A model generated the notes under the pieces. It did no database searches and was not told the origin of the DNA. It worked only from the letters and a program-made list of their open reading frames with translations. Shown one piece after another: positions 54,095 to 62,447 of a stretch of 64,000 bases of DNA (positions are counted from its first letter, which is position 1; every line of letters begins with the position of its first letter). Origin of the DNA: an uncultured euryarchaeote (lineage in GTDB: Archaea > Thermoplasmatota > Poseidoniia > Poseidoniales > Poseidoniaceae); the NCBI GenBank assembly GCA_937892945.1, contig CALBIL010000051.1, positions 1-64,000 on the forward strand. Reading direction: 5' to 3'. The translations under genes were made by a program, and so were the position numbers.

Positions 54095-54886
54095 ATGGAG
54101 AAGGGCGTTCGTATCTGTATTGGAATACTCGCTGTTCTCATATCTCCTCTTCTTTCTGGATGTATTGGCTCCGATGCTCTTGCTAATTTAGGATTAAACC
54201 GGGGAATCCCAGGCGGGCTCACGCTGGCCTGTCTTGACGGTTCAACCTATACTTCGATGGTGGTCGAAATCGATTATGAAGCAGGCTATGAACCCGAATC
54301 CACATCGACTGACCTGTTAATTGAACGACTTGAATCTGTTTGTGACAAACCACAAGGTATTGAGCTCAAATTAACCGAAACGGATTTTGAGAACGAAGAT
54401 ATTTGGAGCCCAGATAATGTGCGAGACGCTGGATGGGATGCCAAAAGTCATGACCCAAGAGACGATTCTACCCTTTATTGGCAAGTTATTTTTCCAGCAG
54501 GAGTTTACGAGGACAGCAGTGTACTAGGAGTGGCAGTCGATGCTTCGACCATTGCTATCTTCAAAGATTCAATCGATGATGCAGAGAACTTCTTCCGACG
54601 TCCTTCAGCAGAAAAGATAGAAAACAGCGTTCTTGTTCATGAATTTGGCCATCTCTTAGGCTTGGTCAATACGGTCTACACTTCTCCAGCAGACCATGAG
54701 GACAGTTCACACCCAGGCCATTCAAACAACGAAGATTCGGTTATGTATTGGGCAATCGAATCATCCAGTATCGCTAATTTCTTCGATAATGATTTGCCGA
54801 CAGAATTTGATCTGGATGACAAACAAGATTTGCAAGGTCTAGCAGACGGTTCAATACCATGTACGGACCAGTTATGGAAGCCTTAG
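54095..54886 (+). CDS. Zincin-type metalloprotease lipoprotein
   Basis: The 263-residue precursor has a lipoprotein signal peptide with the lipobox LLSGC (Cys near residue 22), so it is probably lipid-anchored outside the cell. The zinc site HEFGHLLGLVN lies near residues 180-190, with the catalytic Glu in place. The classical third metzincin His is replaced by Asn. A downstream His-rich stretch (DHEDSSHPGHSN) and a VMYW Met-turn-like segment may complete the site, as in other HExxHxxG lipoproteins. It follows the small unknown gene by 37 bases and is convergent with the next gene, overlapping by 4 bases. The substrate is unknown. Confidence 0.82.
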   Translation: MEKGVRICIGILAVLISPLLSGCIGSDALANLGLNRGIPGGLTLACLDGSTYTSMVVEIDYEAGYEPESTSTDLLIERLESVCDKPQGIELKLTETDFENEDIWSPDNVRDAGWDAKSHDPRDDSTLYWQVIFPAGVYEDSSVLGVAVDASTIAIFKDSIDDAENFFRRPSAEKIENSVLVHEFGHLLGLVNTVYTSPADHEDSSHPGHSNNEDSVMYWAIESSSIANFFDNDLPTEFDLDDKQDLQGLADGSIPCTDQLWKP

Positions 54887-55224
54887 TTCGAATGAGATGC
54901 TATGTTCTTGGTGGCTTCTCGCCATGCATCAAAGATAGAGTAGAGCCACAACCCGATCCATAGTACGATCGTGAGTGCAAGAGGGACTTGGAGCATTGTC
55001 CAGTCGAATGCCTTTCGGTGTTGCCGATTGAAATGTTGGCCAAGGAACAGAAACGGGACGGTTGCTAAGAGTGCTGTGATCAATGGGCGTAAAGTTCCCC
55101 ATGCACCGACTCCAAAAGTGAACTCCTTCCAAATTTCTCGAAATAAACGGACAGGGCGCCAATCCTGTACTCCCTTGTCCTCTTCTTCTGGAAGGAGGAG
55201 CGTCAATTCTGAATGTGCTTCCAT
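54883..55224 (-). CDS. Small two-helix membrane protein of unknown function
   Basis: The 113-residue product has an acidic cytosolic start (LTLLLPEEEDKGVQDWRPVR). Two hydrophobic segments follow (about 55-75 and 82-102: PLITALLATVPFLFLG, VPLALTIVLWIGLWLYSIF). No family was recognised. A longer reading starts from TTG at 55263. I preferred the ATG at 55224, although its GGGGAG lies very close. The start is therefore uncertain. It overlaps the zincin gene by 4 bases at the stop codons. Confidence 0.55.
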   Translation of the reverse strand: MEAHSELTLLLPEEEDKGVQDWRPVRLFREIWKEFTFGVGAWGTLRPLITALLATVPFLFLGQHFNRQHRKAFDWTMLQVPLALTIVLWIGLWLYSIFDAWREATKNIASHSN

Positions 55225-55319
55225 ACTCCCCACTGAACCTTCGTGTTGGTTCTTCTTAGTCAAGATAACGGGTCTTCACAGGACGCGAGCATCAAAAACC
55301 CCCACGATGAGGCAACGGC

Positions 55320-56366
55320 ATGGCTCGGATATTGGTGACGGGATTTGAGCCGTTTGGCGCTCACCAGCGAAATATCTCCAGTGAAATGCTCGAACAGTTG
55401 CCATCAACCCTTCGATTGAATGACCCGTGGTCAGATGTCCGACAGTATACGGTGGCACCTCTTGACGTCACGATTGAAACACGGGTACTCTCCGTTGATG
55501 AAGCCGGCTCGGCAGAAATTTCATCTGCCCTTGAACAAGGTGAGTATTGGGATGCCATCCTCCATCTTGGATTGTGTGAATCGTGTCAAATCCCACGCAT
55601 TGAAACGCTGGCTCAAGATCGAATCGAGATGCGGATTCCTGACAATAATGGTCGGCAACTACGTGACCAAACCATCTCCGGTAAAGGGGACCTTCCAATC
55701 ACGGCACCAGCACAATCGTGGATGTCTTTGGATTGGCCAATCGAATGTGAACTCTCCCAGGATGCAGGGACATTTCTGTGCAACGAAACTTTGTATCGAA
55801 CTCTTTCTGCAATTGACATGAAATCAACTGATGATGGACGTACGACTCCTTGTCTGTTTCTTCATCTTCCTCCGGATGAAAATTGCTCAATTACATCTGG
55901 GCTTGAATTGGTCCAAGAACTCCTTCAACGAATGATGTATCGGCCTGTACTTTCGGTTGTTGCAGCGTTGATGTCCCGTAATGATCAGTATCTTGTTGCT
56001 CGTCGTTCACCGACTCAAAAGCATCCCGGTAAGTGGGAATTCCCAGGAGGTAAAGTCGAGCCCAATGAAACGTTTCAAAAGGCCATTGAACGTGAAATTA
56101 TGGAAGAATTTGGTTGGCATGTAAAAGGAGAATTGCCAATTGGAGTTTGGTATCATTCACTGAAAGAAGTTGACATCGCTTTACATGTATTACCGACAAA
56201 TTTTGAAGGTCAAACTCCTTCTTTTGAAAACCAAGAGTTGTGGACTGCACACGATGCAGTCGCTTGGAGGTCACTGAAGGATACCACTGCACTCGATTGG
56301 CTTGGTAACGATGCGGCTGTGGTTGATTGGATGAGGGATACAGATTACTTGCCTAGAGCCAAGTAG
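55320..56366 (+). CDS. Fusion of pyroglutamyl-peptidase-like and NUDIX hydrolase domains
   Basis: Residues 1-205 match pyroglutamyl peptidase I (C15), which removes N-terminal pyroglutamate from peptides. The start ILVTGFEPFGAHQRN is typical. The catalytic residues are visible as Glu in PRIETLAQDR (about 95), Cys in GTFLCNETL (about 154) and His in FLHLPP (about 181), with RIPDNNG also conserved. Residues 220-348 are a NUDIX domain with the full box GGKVEPNETFQKAIEREIMEEFG. The neighbouring ARRSPTQKHPGKWEFPGG suggests a MutT-type nucleotide pyrophosphohydrolase. Both active sites look intact. I know of no established link between these activities. It is a single open frame with no sign of a frameshift and overlaps the end of the UPF0201 gene by 14 bases. 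Confidence 0.85.
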   Translation: MARILVTGFEPFGAHQRNISSEMLEQLPSTLRLNDPWSDVRQYTVAPLDVTIETRVLSVDEAGSAEISSALEQGEYWDAILHLGLCESCQIPRIETLAQDRIEMRIPDNNGRQLRDQTISGKGDLPITAPAQSWMSLDWPIECELSQDAGTFLCNETLYRTLSAIDMKSTDDGRTTPCLFLHLPPDENCSITSGLELVQELLQRMMYRPVLSVVAALMSRNDQYLVARRSPTQKHPGKWEFPGGKVEPNETFQKAIEREIMEEFGWHVKGELPIGVWYHSLKEVDIALHVLPTNFEGQTPSFENQELWTAHDAVAWRSLKDTTALDWLGNDAAVVDWMRDTDYLPRAK

Positions 56367-56985
56367 CTGCTTCACCATCGACGCCCATTGCATTGTCATC
56401 TTTGATTTTACGTGGGGCAACATCTCGCCCCTTGTGCCATGTTGCTGCTTCAAGCCAATCGCCGAGATGCTCTCCTTCCAGGGTGATGCTAATGACGCCA
56501 CCAAGAGGGTTTTCATTTGGCAAGGGGAAGGCGACCTTTCCAGCAATTGCTGCCTGTCGTAGCAAGTCAAATTGGGTTTTTTGTCCGTCGAAGTGAACGG
56601 TCATGGCATCCAAGGCTGTATCGAGTATTCGATAGTCATGGAGTAATTTGAGGTAGGTCTCAAGTGAGACTTGTTCAGCACTCCATGTCTCATTGCTTGC
56701 CTTTCCAAGTTCTGGTTCTTCAGATGTGTTCTCTCGAGGGAATTCTGGGAATATGGCTAACACTGCCTGCAGTACCTTTTCCGGAGAATCTGCACCACTC
56801 AATTTTGTTTCAATGAGTATACGCAAGTTCTCATTGACACCGTTGAGACGAAGCATTGGCTCTTGCATGAACTCGCCAACCATCTCTTGCACATGAACAT
56901 GCCTTTCATCGGGGAAAAAGGCGAAGAGGTGAAAGTCAAAGTCATGTTGGCAAGGGTATGAGTGATGCGCAACCTTTGATTGCAT
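56353..56985 (-). CDS. UPF0201 family protein (archaeal)
   Basis: The pattern matches UPF0201 (PF01877). An N-terminal beta-strand region (DFDFHLFAFFPDERHVHV) aligns with the family's first strand set. Later comes LLHDYRILDTALDAM, then FDLLRQAAIAGKVAFPL and a closing GGVISITLEG. Family members adopt an RNA-binding-like fold, and their role is not well established. The 210 residues are longer than most members because of an insertion in the middle (about 90-115) and a C-terminal addition of about 35 residues. The only ATG is at 56985, and it makes the 5' end overlap the divergent glycosyltransferase gene by 28 bases. Confidence 0.72.
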   Translation of the reverse strand: MQSKVAHHSYPCQHDFDFHLFAFFPDERHVHVQEMVGEFMQEPMLRLNGVNENLRILIETKLSGADSPEKVLQAVLAIFPEFPRENTSEEPELGKASNETWSAEQVSLETYLKLLHDYRILDTALDAMTVHFDGQKTQFDLLRQAAIAGKVAFPLPNENPLGGVISITLEGEHLGDWLEAATWHKGRDVAPRKIKDDNAMGVDGEAATWL

Positions 56986-57989
56986 CAGTCATTCCTGTAC
57001 TGAATGAATCAATGCATATTGGTGCATGCTTAGACTCACTGATCGCTCAATCGTTACCTGCTGAGCAGCATATGATTTTGGTACTTGACGGTGGTTCAAC
57101 CGATTCGACTCGGGATGAAGTCAACAAAGCAATCCAGCGCAGTAAAGACGCCAATGGACCGTTGATTGAATTACATTCAAACCCTAAAAAGTACGTCGCA
57201 GAAGCACGTAACCTCGCGCTAACATTGCTTCCGGATTCGATTCAATATACCGTTGAAATGATTGGGCACTCGACCGTCGAACCGGACCATCTCGAAATAC
57301 GCCGACACGAATGGAATCGCATCGAATCAACAACCACTGTTCCTTTGGCTGCTGTCGGCATCCGTGTAAAACCACGGATTGGTGAACATGGCATCGTTGA
57401 ATCATGGATTGAACGGACACTGGCATCTCCTCTTGGCAGTGGCAGTGGACAGTTTGATACCTTCACCGTTTCAGGTCCAACACACACTCCTGCTTTCGCA
57501 ATGCATTCACGTCAAGCCTTAGAACAAGTGAATGGGTGGGATTCTTCCTACATTACCAGTCAAGACAGTGACCTTTCAATGAGGCTGCTTGAAGCCGGAT
57601 TTTCCATTCAACGCACACCAGAAACAAGCGTACAGATGGTAAAACGCTCTGGGTTGTTGAAATGGTGGAAGATGGGGCATCGGTATGGTTTTTGGCGGAT
57701 GAAAGTCTTGCGAAAGCATCCAAAGCGAGTGAGTCTACGAGAGTTTTTGCCTTGGTTTGGCTTCTTAGCAACGCTTCTTCTTTACTTTATACAAACTGAA
57801 TTGGCTTTGATTCTCCCAGGACTTTATTTGGGCGTACTTGTAATTGAAGGACTCCGTAGCAGTATCACTTCAAAGCGATTATCAAACCTCTTGGGAGTTC
57901 CTTTGTGTTTGTTTATGCTTCATTCCAGTTTCTCTGTTGGATTACTCGACGGTCTTCTTCGCAAAGGGCGAGCACCCAGTGACCGATGA
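56958..57989 (+). CDS. Family 2 glycosyltransferase with C-terminal membrane segments
   Basis: The 343-residue protein begins with the GT2 pattern VIPVLNESMHIGACLDSL and has LDGGSTDST near residue 43. The usual DxD position is atypical (EMIGHSTVEPDH). The catalytic-base motif is in SQDSDLSMRLLEAG near 200, and WWKMGHRYGFWRMK follows. The last 90 residues hold two or three membrane helices, so it acts at the membrane, probably on a lipid-linked sugar for the surface glycans used by the oligosaccharyltransferase. This is inferred from the family. It starts inside the UPF0201 gene's first codons, on the opposite strand. Confidence 0.88.
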   Translation: MSDAQPLIASVIPVLNESMHIGACLDSLIAQSLPAEQHMILVLDGGSTDSTRDEVNKAIQRSKDANGPLIELHSNPKKYVAEARNLALTLLPDSIQYTVEMIGHSTVEPDHLEIRRHEWNRIESTTTVPLAAVGIRVKPRIGEHGIVESWIERTLASPLGSGSGQFDTFTVSGPTHTPAFAMHSRQALEQVNGWDSSYITSQDSDLSMRLLEAGFSIQRTPETSVQMVKRSGLLKWWKMGHRYGFWRMKVLRKHPKRVSLREFLPWFGFLATLLLYFIQTELALILPGLYLGVLVIEGLRSSITSKRLSNLLGVPLCLFMLHSSFSVGLLDGLLRKGRAPSDR

Positions 57990-58008
57990 TGCTAATGCCA
58001 TACATTCG

Positions 58009-59031
58009 ATGGCAACATACTTGAGTAGGCGATTAAAGCGAGGGGTGAGTACAATGGCAACAGAGCGAACTGCAACAGCCCGTGGGATTGCGGTTTTGCC
58101 ATTGCTTCTGATGGGAGTGACTCACTTTACAGTAACGCCTCTCATGGAAATTTTTGAAGTTGAACCAAACCTCATGTACGGCTGGTACGGAATCAGTATA
58201 ATTCTCGGTATCGTTTTGTATCGAAAAACTCGAACCGTACGTGACTATGAATTCCACCGTTCGAAAACGATGAAATCGATGAAGAAAGTCTACGATGCAG
58301 AAGAATCTGGTGTTTGGCAAACTGATGTACAACTTGACAGTAACCTGAGTGCTGAGGGAGAAAGGGTCCTGCAACAAGATGTTTCCAGTATCGCTCTTGA
58401 ATCACCAGAACTTGAACTGGGTGAAGATGAAAGAGTCGAAGTTGACCTTTTGCTTGAATCCGAACGGATTCGTAAAGCAAATCGTAGAATGTCCGGAAAT
58501 GAAAGTTTCGATGATGAATCCGTTCATTCGACCATTGGTGCAACTCGTAAGAATTCACCTATGGATTCATTCCTTGATCTGCTCGCCCGTATGTTTGGTC
58601 GAGGCGATGCAGTTCTCATTCGTGAAGAAAAGAGACAGCAAGCCTTGCGTGCTGCGGCATCTGCTGCACCTGTGACTGCTCAACGCCCAGTTGCTCCAAT
58701 TCGAACCATCACTCCTGCGGATACTGCAGAACTCACCATTACTTCGATGACCGATGATGGTGGCGTTGATTCTGTGATGTCCGAAGTTGGTAATTCAATC
58801 CCAGTAGAGGTCCAATCTCAAACTGAGAAAGTGTACGATTGGGATTCGAATACACCCAAAGAACACTCATCTGAAAGTATCGAATCGATGGCAATGCTGT
58901 CGGTTCCTCAATACGAAACATCTCAACCAACAAAAGTCATCGAATCTCCAAAAGGAGTCATGTGTCGAGGCTGTAATGCCTCGATTCCACGGGCTGAACC
59001 GTTTTGTTTACAATGTGGCTTGGACGCTTGA
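58009..59031 (+). CDS. Membrane protein with C-terminal zinc ribbon, function unknown
   Basis: The 340-residue product has two membrane helices near the N-terminus (GIAVLPLLLMGVTHF, YGWYGISIILGIVLYRK). A long, acidic, apparently disordered cytosolic region follows. It ends in a four-cysteine zinc ribbon, CRGC...CLQC. I chose ATG 58009, 20 bases after the glycosyltransferase stop. ATG 58054 is an alternative, and the open frame above overlaps the glycosyltransferase gene. Zinc-ribbon tails of this kind often mediate protein contact. It probably shares a transcript with the glycosyltransferase. Confidence 0.62.
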   Translation: MATYLSRRLKRGVSTMATERTATARGIAVLPLLLMGVTHFTVTPLMEIFEVEPNLMYGWYGISIILGIVLYRKTRTVRDYEFHRSKTMKSMKKVYDAEESGVWQTDVQLDSNLSAEGERVLQQDVSSIALESPELELGEDERVEVDLLLESERIRKANRRMSGNESFDDESVHSTIGATRKNSPMDSFLDLLARMFGRGDAVLIREEKRQQALRAAASAAPVTAQRPVAPIRTITPADTAELTITSMTDDGGVDSVMSEVGNSIPVEVQSQTEKVYDWDSNTPKEHSSESIESMAMLSVPQYETSQPTKVIESPKGVMCRGCNASIPRAEPFCLQCGLDA

Positions 59032-59098
59032 AATCGCCCTTATCATGCGAGATGTTGAAAGAGGTCCTTGATGCCCCTCGTTTTGTTGGGTGACTGCT

Positions 59099-60229
59099 AT
59101 GTCGGATAAGCGAGATTATTACGAAGTCCTCGGAGTGGCAAAAGATGCCTCTTCATCCGACCTCAAGAATGCATTTCGCAGTCTTGCACGAAAGTACCAT
59201 CCAGACCGTAGTCAGGAAGATGACGCCGAAAACAAGTTCAAGGAAATTCAGGAAGCATATGCTGTCCTTTCCGATGCTGAAAAGCGTGCCCAATTCGACC
59301 GATTCGGTCACAGCGGTCCTGGCGGTTCACCCTTTGGTGGATTTAACAGCGGCGGATTTAACATCAACATGGAAGATATCCTCGGAGGAGATTTCTTCTC
59401 GAATATCTTTGGTGGCGGTGGTGGTGGCGGCGGTCGTCGTTCACGACGCCGTGGCAGTGACATCCGTATGTTCCATACCGTTGACTTAACACAAATATTT
59501 GAAGGAAGTTCCGAAGAGGTCGAAGTCGAACTTCCCGTCAATTGTTCTCAATGTGCGGGGACTGGAGCCAAAGATGGTAATATTTCAGACTGTAGCGATT
59601 GCAGCGGTCAAGGACGGGTACGGATGCGCCAGCAAGTTGGACCTTTTGTTCAAGACGTCGTACGAGACTGCCCACGATGTGAGGGCTCCGGTCATCAAAT
59701 CGATGAGAACTGTAGTCCTTGCCGTGGAAATGGAAAAGAAATCAAATCCACAACTCTGCGTTTCAACATCCCAGCCGGTGCTGAAGCAGGAACTCGATTG
59801 CGTATGCGTGGTAAAGGAGAACCTGCACCTCAAGGCAAAGGCGAAGACGGTGATTTATTCATCGAGATCGATGTTGAAGAACACCTTTGGTTTGAACGCT
59901 CAAATGCCGACCTCATCATGTCCCTTCCACTTGGTTATTCTGACTTGGTCTTGGGTACAACTTTGAACTTAGAACACATTGATGGAAAACAATTGACCAT
60001 CAAGGTCCCACCGTATTCCAATTCCGGCGATACGGTTGAAATCAAGAAACGTGGCTTACCTGCTAGCCGTGGAAGTGGTCGTGGCGATGTCATCGTTCTT
60101 TTGAAATTACACATGCCGAAAAAGATTGATAAAAAATCAAAGAAGACACTTGAAGGATTAAAATCTGTTCTCGGCCCTAAAGACCTTGTTCAACGCATTA
60201 AAGAAGATGCAAAAGAGCGACGTGCTTGA
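59099..60229 (+). CDS. dnaJ: Chaperone DnaJ (Hsp40, type I)
   Basis: The 376-residue protein has the full type I order: J domain with HPD near residue 34, Gly/Phe-rich linker (SGGFNINMEDILGGDFF), a run of glycines, then four zinc-binding CxxCxGxG repeats (CSQCAGTG, CSDCSGQG, CPRCEGSG, CSPCRGNG) and the C-terminal substrate-binding domains. It stimulates DnaK ATPase and delivers unfolded proteins. I used ATG 59099; GTG 59090 would add three residues. No dnaK or grpE is near. DnaJ in archaea is generally of bacterial origin. Confidence 0.97.
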   Translation: MSDKRDYYEVLGVAKDASSSDLKNAFRSLARKYHPDRSQEDDAENKFKEIQEAYAVLSDAEKRAQFDRFGHSGPGGSPFGGFNSGGFNINMEDILGGDFFSNIFGGGGGGGGRRSRRRGSDIRMFHTVDLTQIFEGSSEEVEVELPVNCSQCAGTGAKDGNISDCSDCSGQGRVRMRQQVGPFVQDVVRDCPRCEGSGHQIDENCSPCRGNGKEIKSTTLRFNIPAGAEAGTRLRMRGKGEPAPQGKGEDGDLFIEIDVEEHLWFERSNADLIMSLPLGYSDLVLGTTLNLEHIDGKQLTIKVPPYSNSGDTVEIKKRGLPASRGSGRGDVIVLLKLHMPKKIDKKSKKTLEGLKSVLGPKDLVQRIKEDAKERRA

Positions 60230-60249
60230 TTCTGAAAGTGTACTTCGGC

Positions 60250-61728
60250 TCAAAGGCTACTTGGCCCGCCGGGTGTAATCTCAGGCAATTGTCTCAATTC
60301 TCCATAGAGTGCTGGGCCGGTTACGAAGGTTCCAACAATTCCAAGTTCTCCATTTGTATTATGGGCTAAGGCAATCCAAGGTCGTCCTTCATCATCGAGT
60401 TCAACATCAATGAAATCTCCAAATCCGCCACAGCGTACATTGCCACAATCATCGGTAATGTCAAGAGGGTCATTTGGTGAATTAACAGCCACCGTTGTAA
60501 TCAATGGGTTTTCTGCAAAAGCATCGGTCATGACCGACATGTATCCACTCCATCCACCAAGGTCATCTCCTTCGCCGATGTATCCGACAACAACCCTACC
60601 TTCTTCACCAGCAAAAATGGTCGGGAATCCAGTTTCATTAACACCGGGTGGTGCAACCATCATTGGTTCTGACCAAGTGTCGCCTTGGTCGCGTGAGTAA
60701 GCCATCCAAGGCATGTCATCAATACTGATCCATGAAGCGAAGAGGTTGCCCGCTTCATCAGCTGCAACGGCCACTTCGTGGCTGTGCCATCCTTCTTGCA
60801 TTGGCACAGTGGTTGTGATTGTATGTTCTGTCCAAATTGAGCCGCCGTCTAAACTTCGGTAGACTGCAGGTCCGTCGCACGATGGATTTCCTCGGTATAT
60901 GGCCCCATCATTGGAGCCAGCAAGATGGCCGTGTAAACCAGAGCATTGAGCAGTATCTGTCGGATATCCTGGTTGTTGAACATCCCATGAAAGCCCACCG
61001 TTCAGCGAACGTGAGCACTGGGGACCAGCGGCAGCACTTCCAGTATTGATACAGAAAACATAGATTGTTTCATACAAACCCATTCCATTCACATCCGGCA
61101 TTGAAGCAATGGATTGGTGGTCTTGTGGAGTGTAGTATCCTTCAGCAGTGAATGGAATTGACCAGGTTTGGCCGTCATCATCTGAGTATTCAACAAACAT
61201 TGCCGTCAATGCATGCATATCGAATTTTACAATTCTGTCGGTCCACTTGTCGACATAGATGTACGGGTCATTCGAGGAAGGGACTTGACCAATATCGGGA
61301 ATCAGAGGATTGAATGGTCCCATGTTCTCCCATGTTTGACCTTGGTCCATTGAGGTGTAAACCATACTTCCTGAGCCCGCTCCACCAAAGGAAGCATAGT
61401 GAATCCCGCCAGTGGATGTGACGCCAATTGTAGGTTCAAAAGTAGTATCGCCAATTCCATAGTACGTACCTGAAACAGGGTACGGTGTTGAATTACCTGT
61501 GAGGTTGTCAAACCCTATTGTGAGGTTTGAAGCATTGACTGCACCAGCGTAGTGGTACCATGAAGTGGATGTAAATAATCCATCAAGGGGACTCGCAATG
61601 ATCGGTTCTTCTTCAACTTCTTCAGTGCCAAAGCATCCTGACATTGTTGCACTCAACATAAGCAGAGTGAACAAAACTGCTGGAGAGAAACGATGTCCCA
61701 TATCTACGCGGGGTAGACGATGACTCAT
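60250..61728 (-). CDS. Asp-box (BNR/sialidase-like propeller) lipoprotein
   Basis: The 492-residue precursor has a lipoprotein signal with lipobox MSGC (Cys near residue 32). The exterior part is a beta-propeller of the exo-alpha-sialidase superfamily. At least five Asp-box motifs can be seen (SMDQGQTW, SDDDGQTW, SLNGGLSW, SLDGGSIW, SRDQGDTW). The catalytic Arg triad of true sialidases could not be confirmed by eye, so a binding or other hydrolase role is possible. ATG 61701 would give a shorter and more typical signal peptide than 61728. It converges with dnaJ, with 20 bases between. Confidence 0.82.
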   Translation of the reverse strand: MSHRLPRVDMGHRFSPAVLFTLLMLSATMSGCFGTEEVEEEPIIASPLDGLFTSTSWYHYAGAVNASNLTIGFDNLTGNSTPYPVSGTYYGIGDTTFEPTIGVTSTGGIHYASFGGAGSGSMVYTSMDQGQTWENMGPFNPLIPDIGQVPSSNDPYIYVDKWTDRIVKFDMHALTAMFVEYSDDDGQTWSIPFTAEGYYTPQDHQSIASMPDVNGMGLYETIYVFCINTGSAAAGPQCSRSLNGGLSWDVQQPGYPTDTAQCSGLHGHLAGSNDGAIYRGNPSCDGPAVYRSLDGGSIWTEHTITTTVPMQEGWHSHEVAVAADEAGNLFASWISIDDMPWMAYSRDQGDTWSEPMMVAPPGVNETGFPTIFAGEEGRVVVGYIGEGDDLGGWSGYMSVMTDAFAENPLITTVAVNSPNDPLDITDDCGNVRCGGFGDFIDVELDDEGRPWIALAHNTNGELGIVGTFVTGPALYGELRQLPEITPGGPSSL

Positions 61729-61781
61729 GATACTAACCCCTCATTGGATGAATCGTTCAAGTGACCCTGGGGGTCAGAGAC

Positions 61782-61958
61782 TCAAGATTTGTTCTTGAGC
61801 ATTTCTTCGATTTCTTTGGTTGCAAGAATCAAAGTTGGGGCCCAGAGACCTACGAAGATTCCTAAATTTTGGTCTTCAGTTATGAAGTAAAGATACAATG
61901 ATAATACTACTGATAACATGCTCGCTACAAATCCGATTTTTGATATTTGTCCACTCAT
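61782..61958 (-). CDS. Very small two-segment membrane protein (58 residues)
   Basis: A 58-codon frame was read on the minus strand. It has two hydrophobic stretches (IGFVASMLSVVLSLYLYFI and LGIFVGLWAPTLILA) and a charged end (KEIEEMLKNKS). A GAGGCGAG ribosome site lies 5 bases before the ATG. Its start codon overlaps the stop of a possible upstream 80-residue ORF as ATGA, the same coupling seen at true gene pairs in this window. The function is unknown. Confidence 0.5.
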   Translation of the reverse strand: MSGQISKIGFVASMLSVVLSLYLYFITEDQNLGIFVGLWAPTLILATKEIEEMLKNKS

Positions 61959-62197
61959 TTTTCTCGCCTCGATACTCCGTGAGGGACATTGACATTTAAG
62001 GAAGTGTTTATTTTATCGAACCGAAAAGTAACAAAATGGTCGAATTCAAAGAGTTTTTTCAATTCAGTATGCCGTTTGAGTACTTGACTCATTGGATGAG
62101 GTTGTACTCGACGCGACATGGCACGAATGATGGCTCTTAAACAGGCAACAGTCTGTGAGCATTTGCGCTCTGCAGAGGCAAAAATCATCGATTCCAT
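61955..62197 (-). CDS. Possible small basic ORF, 80 residues
   Basis: The frame is open for 80 codons and ends with an ATGA overlap onto the small membrane protein. It is basic and has no membrane segment or recognised motif (includes TELKKLFEFDHFVTFRFDK). GAGGTT lies 11 bases upstream of the ATG. Composition does not clearly mark it as coding, so it may be spurious. Confidence 0.25.
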   Translation of the reverse strand: MESMIFASAERKCSQTVACLRAIIRAMSRRVQPHPMSQVLKRHTELKKLFEFDHFVTFRFDKINTSLNVNVPHGVSRREK

Positions 62198-62447
62198 AGG
62201 TAAGTGAACCTCAACCCAAAGAACATTATGATGAACGATTATCTAACTACACTTTCGTTGATGTAGTCAGGATCTGCTTAGCTCACGCCTTACTGAATTG
62301 AAAAAACGCTGATTAAAGAGCGACCGTGCTCGTAAGAAGCGGTTAAGGCACCAAGATTCATGCTCATAGAGCCTTGAATTCTTAAGAGTTACATGGTTAG
62401 TTATATTTGCGGCAACCTTTATATCATTGATTGATTGTCTATATCCC
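62198..62447. other. Gap upstream of the PH-like gene
   Basis: No credible ORF was found here. If the 80-residue ORF is not real, the gene-free stretch runs from 61959 to 62447. A C-box-like ATGATGA (near 62229) and a D-box-like CTGA (near 62293) occur, but their spacing and surroundings do not make a convincing C/D sRNA. Confidence 0.4.
62417..62425 (+). promoter_or_regulatory. TATA box of the PH-like gene
   Basis: CTTTATATC is centred 27 bases upstream of the ATG at 62448, which predicts a leaderless or nearly leaderless mRNA. This supports the ATG as the true start over the in-frame upstream extension. Confidence 0.55.

Noticed and set aside
60250-61728. Calling the Asp-box lipoprotein a true sialidase
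   Set aside because: Asp-boxes occur in many non-sialidase propellers and the catalytic Arg triad could not be identified by eye.
62221-62300. C/D-box-like small RNA (ATGATGA and CTGA)
   Set aside because: The boxes are too loosely spaced and there is no terminal stem or recognisable guide.
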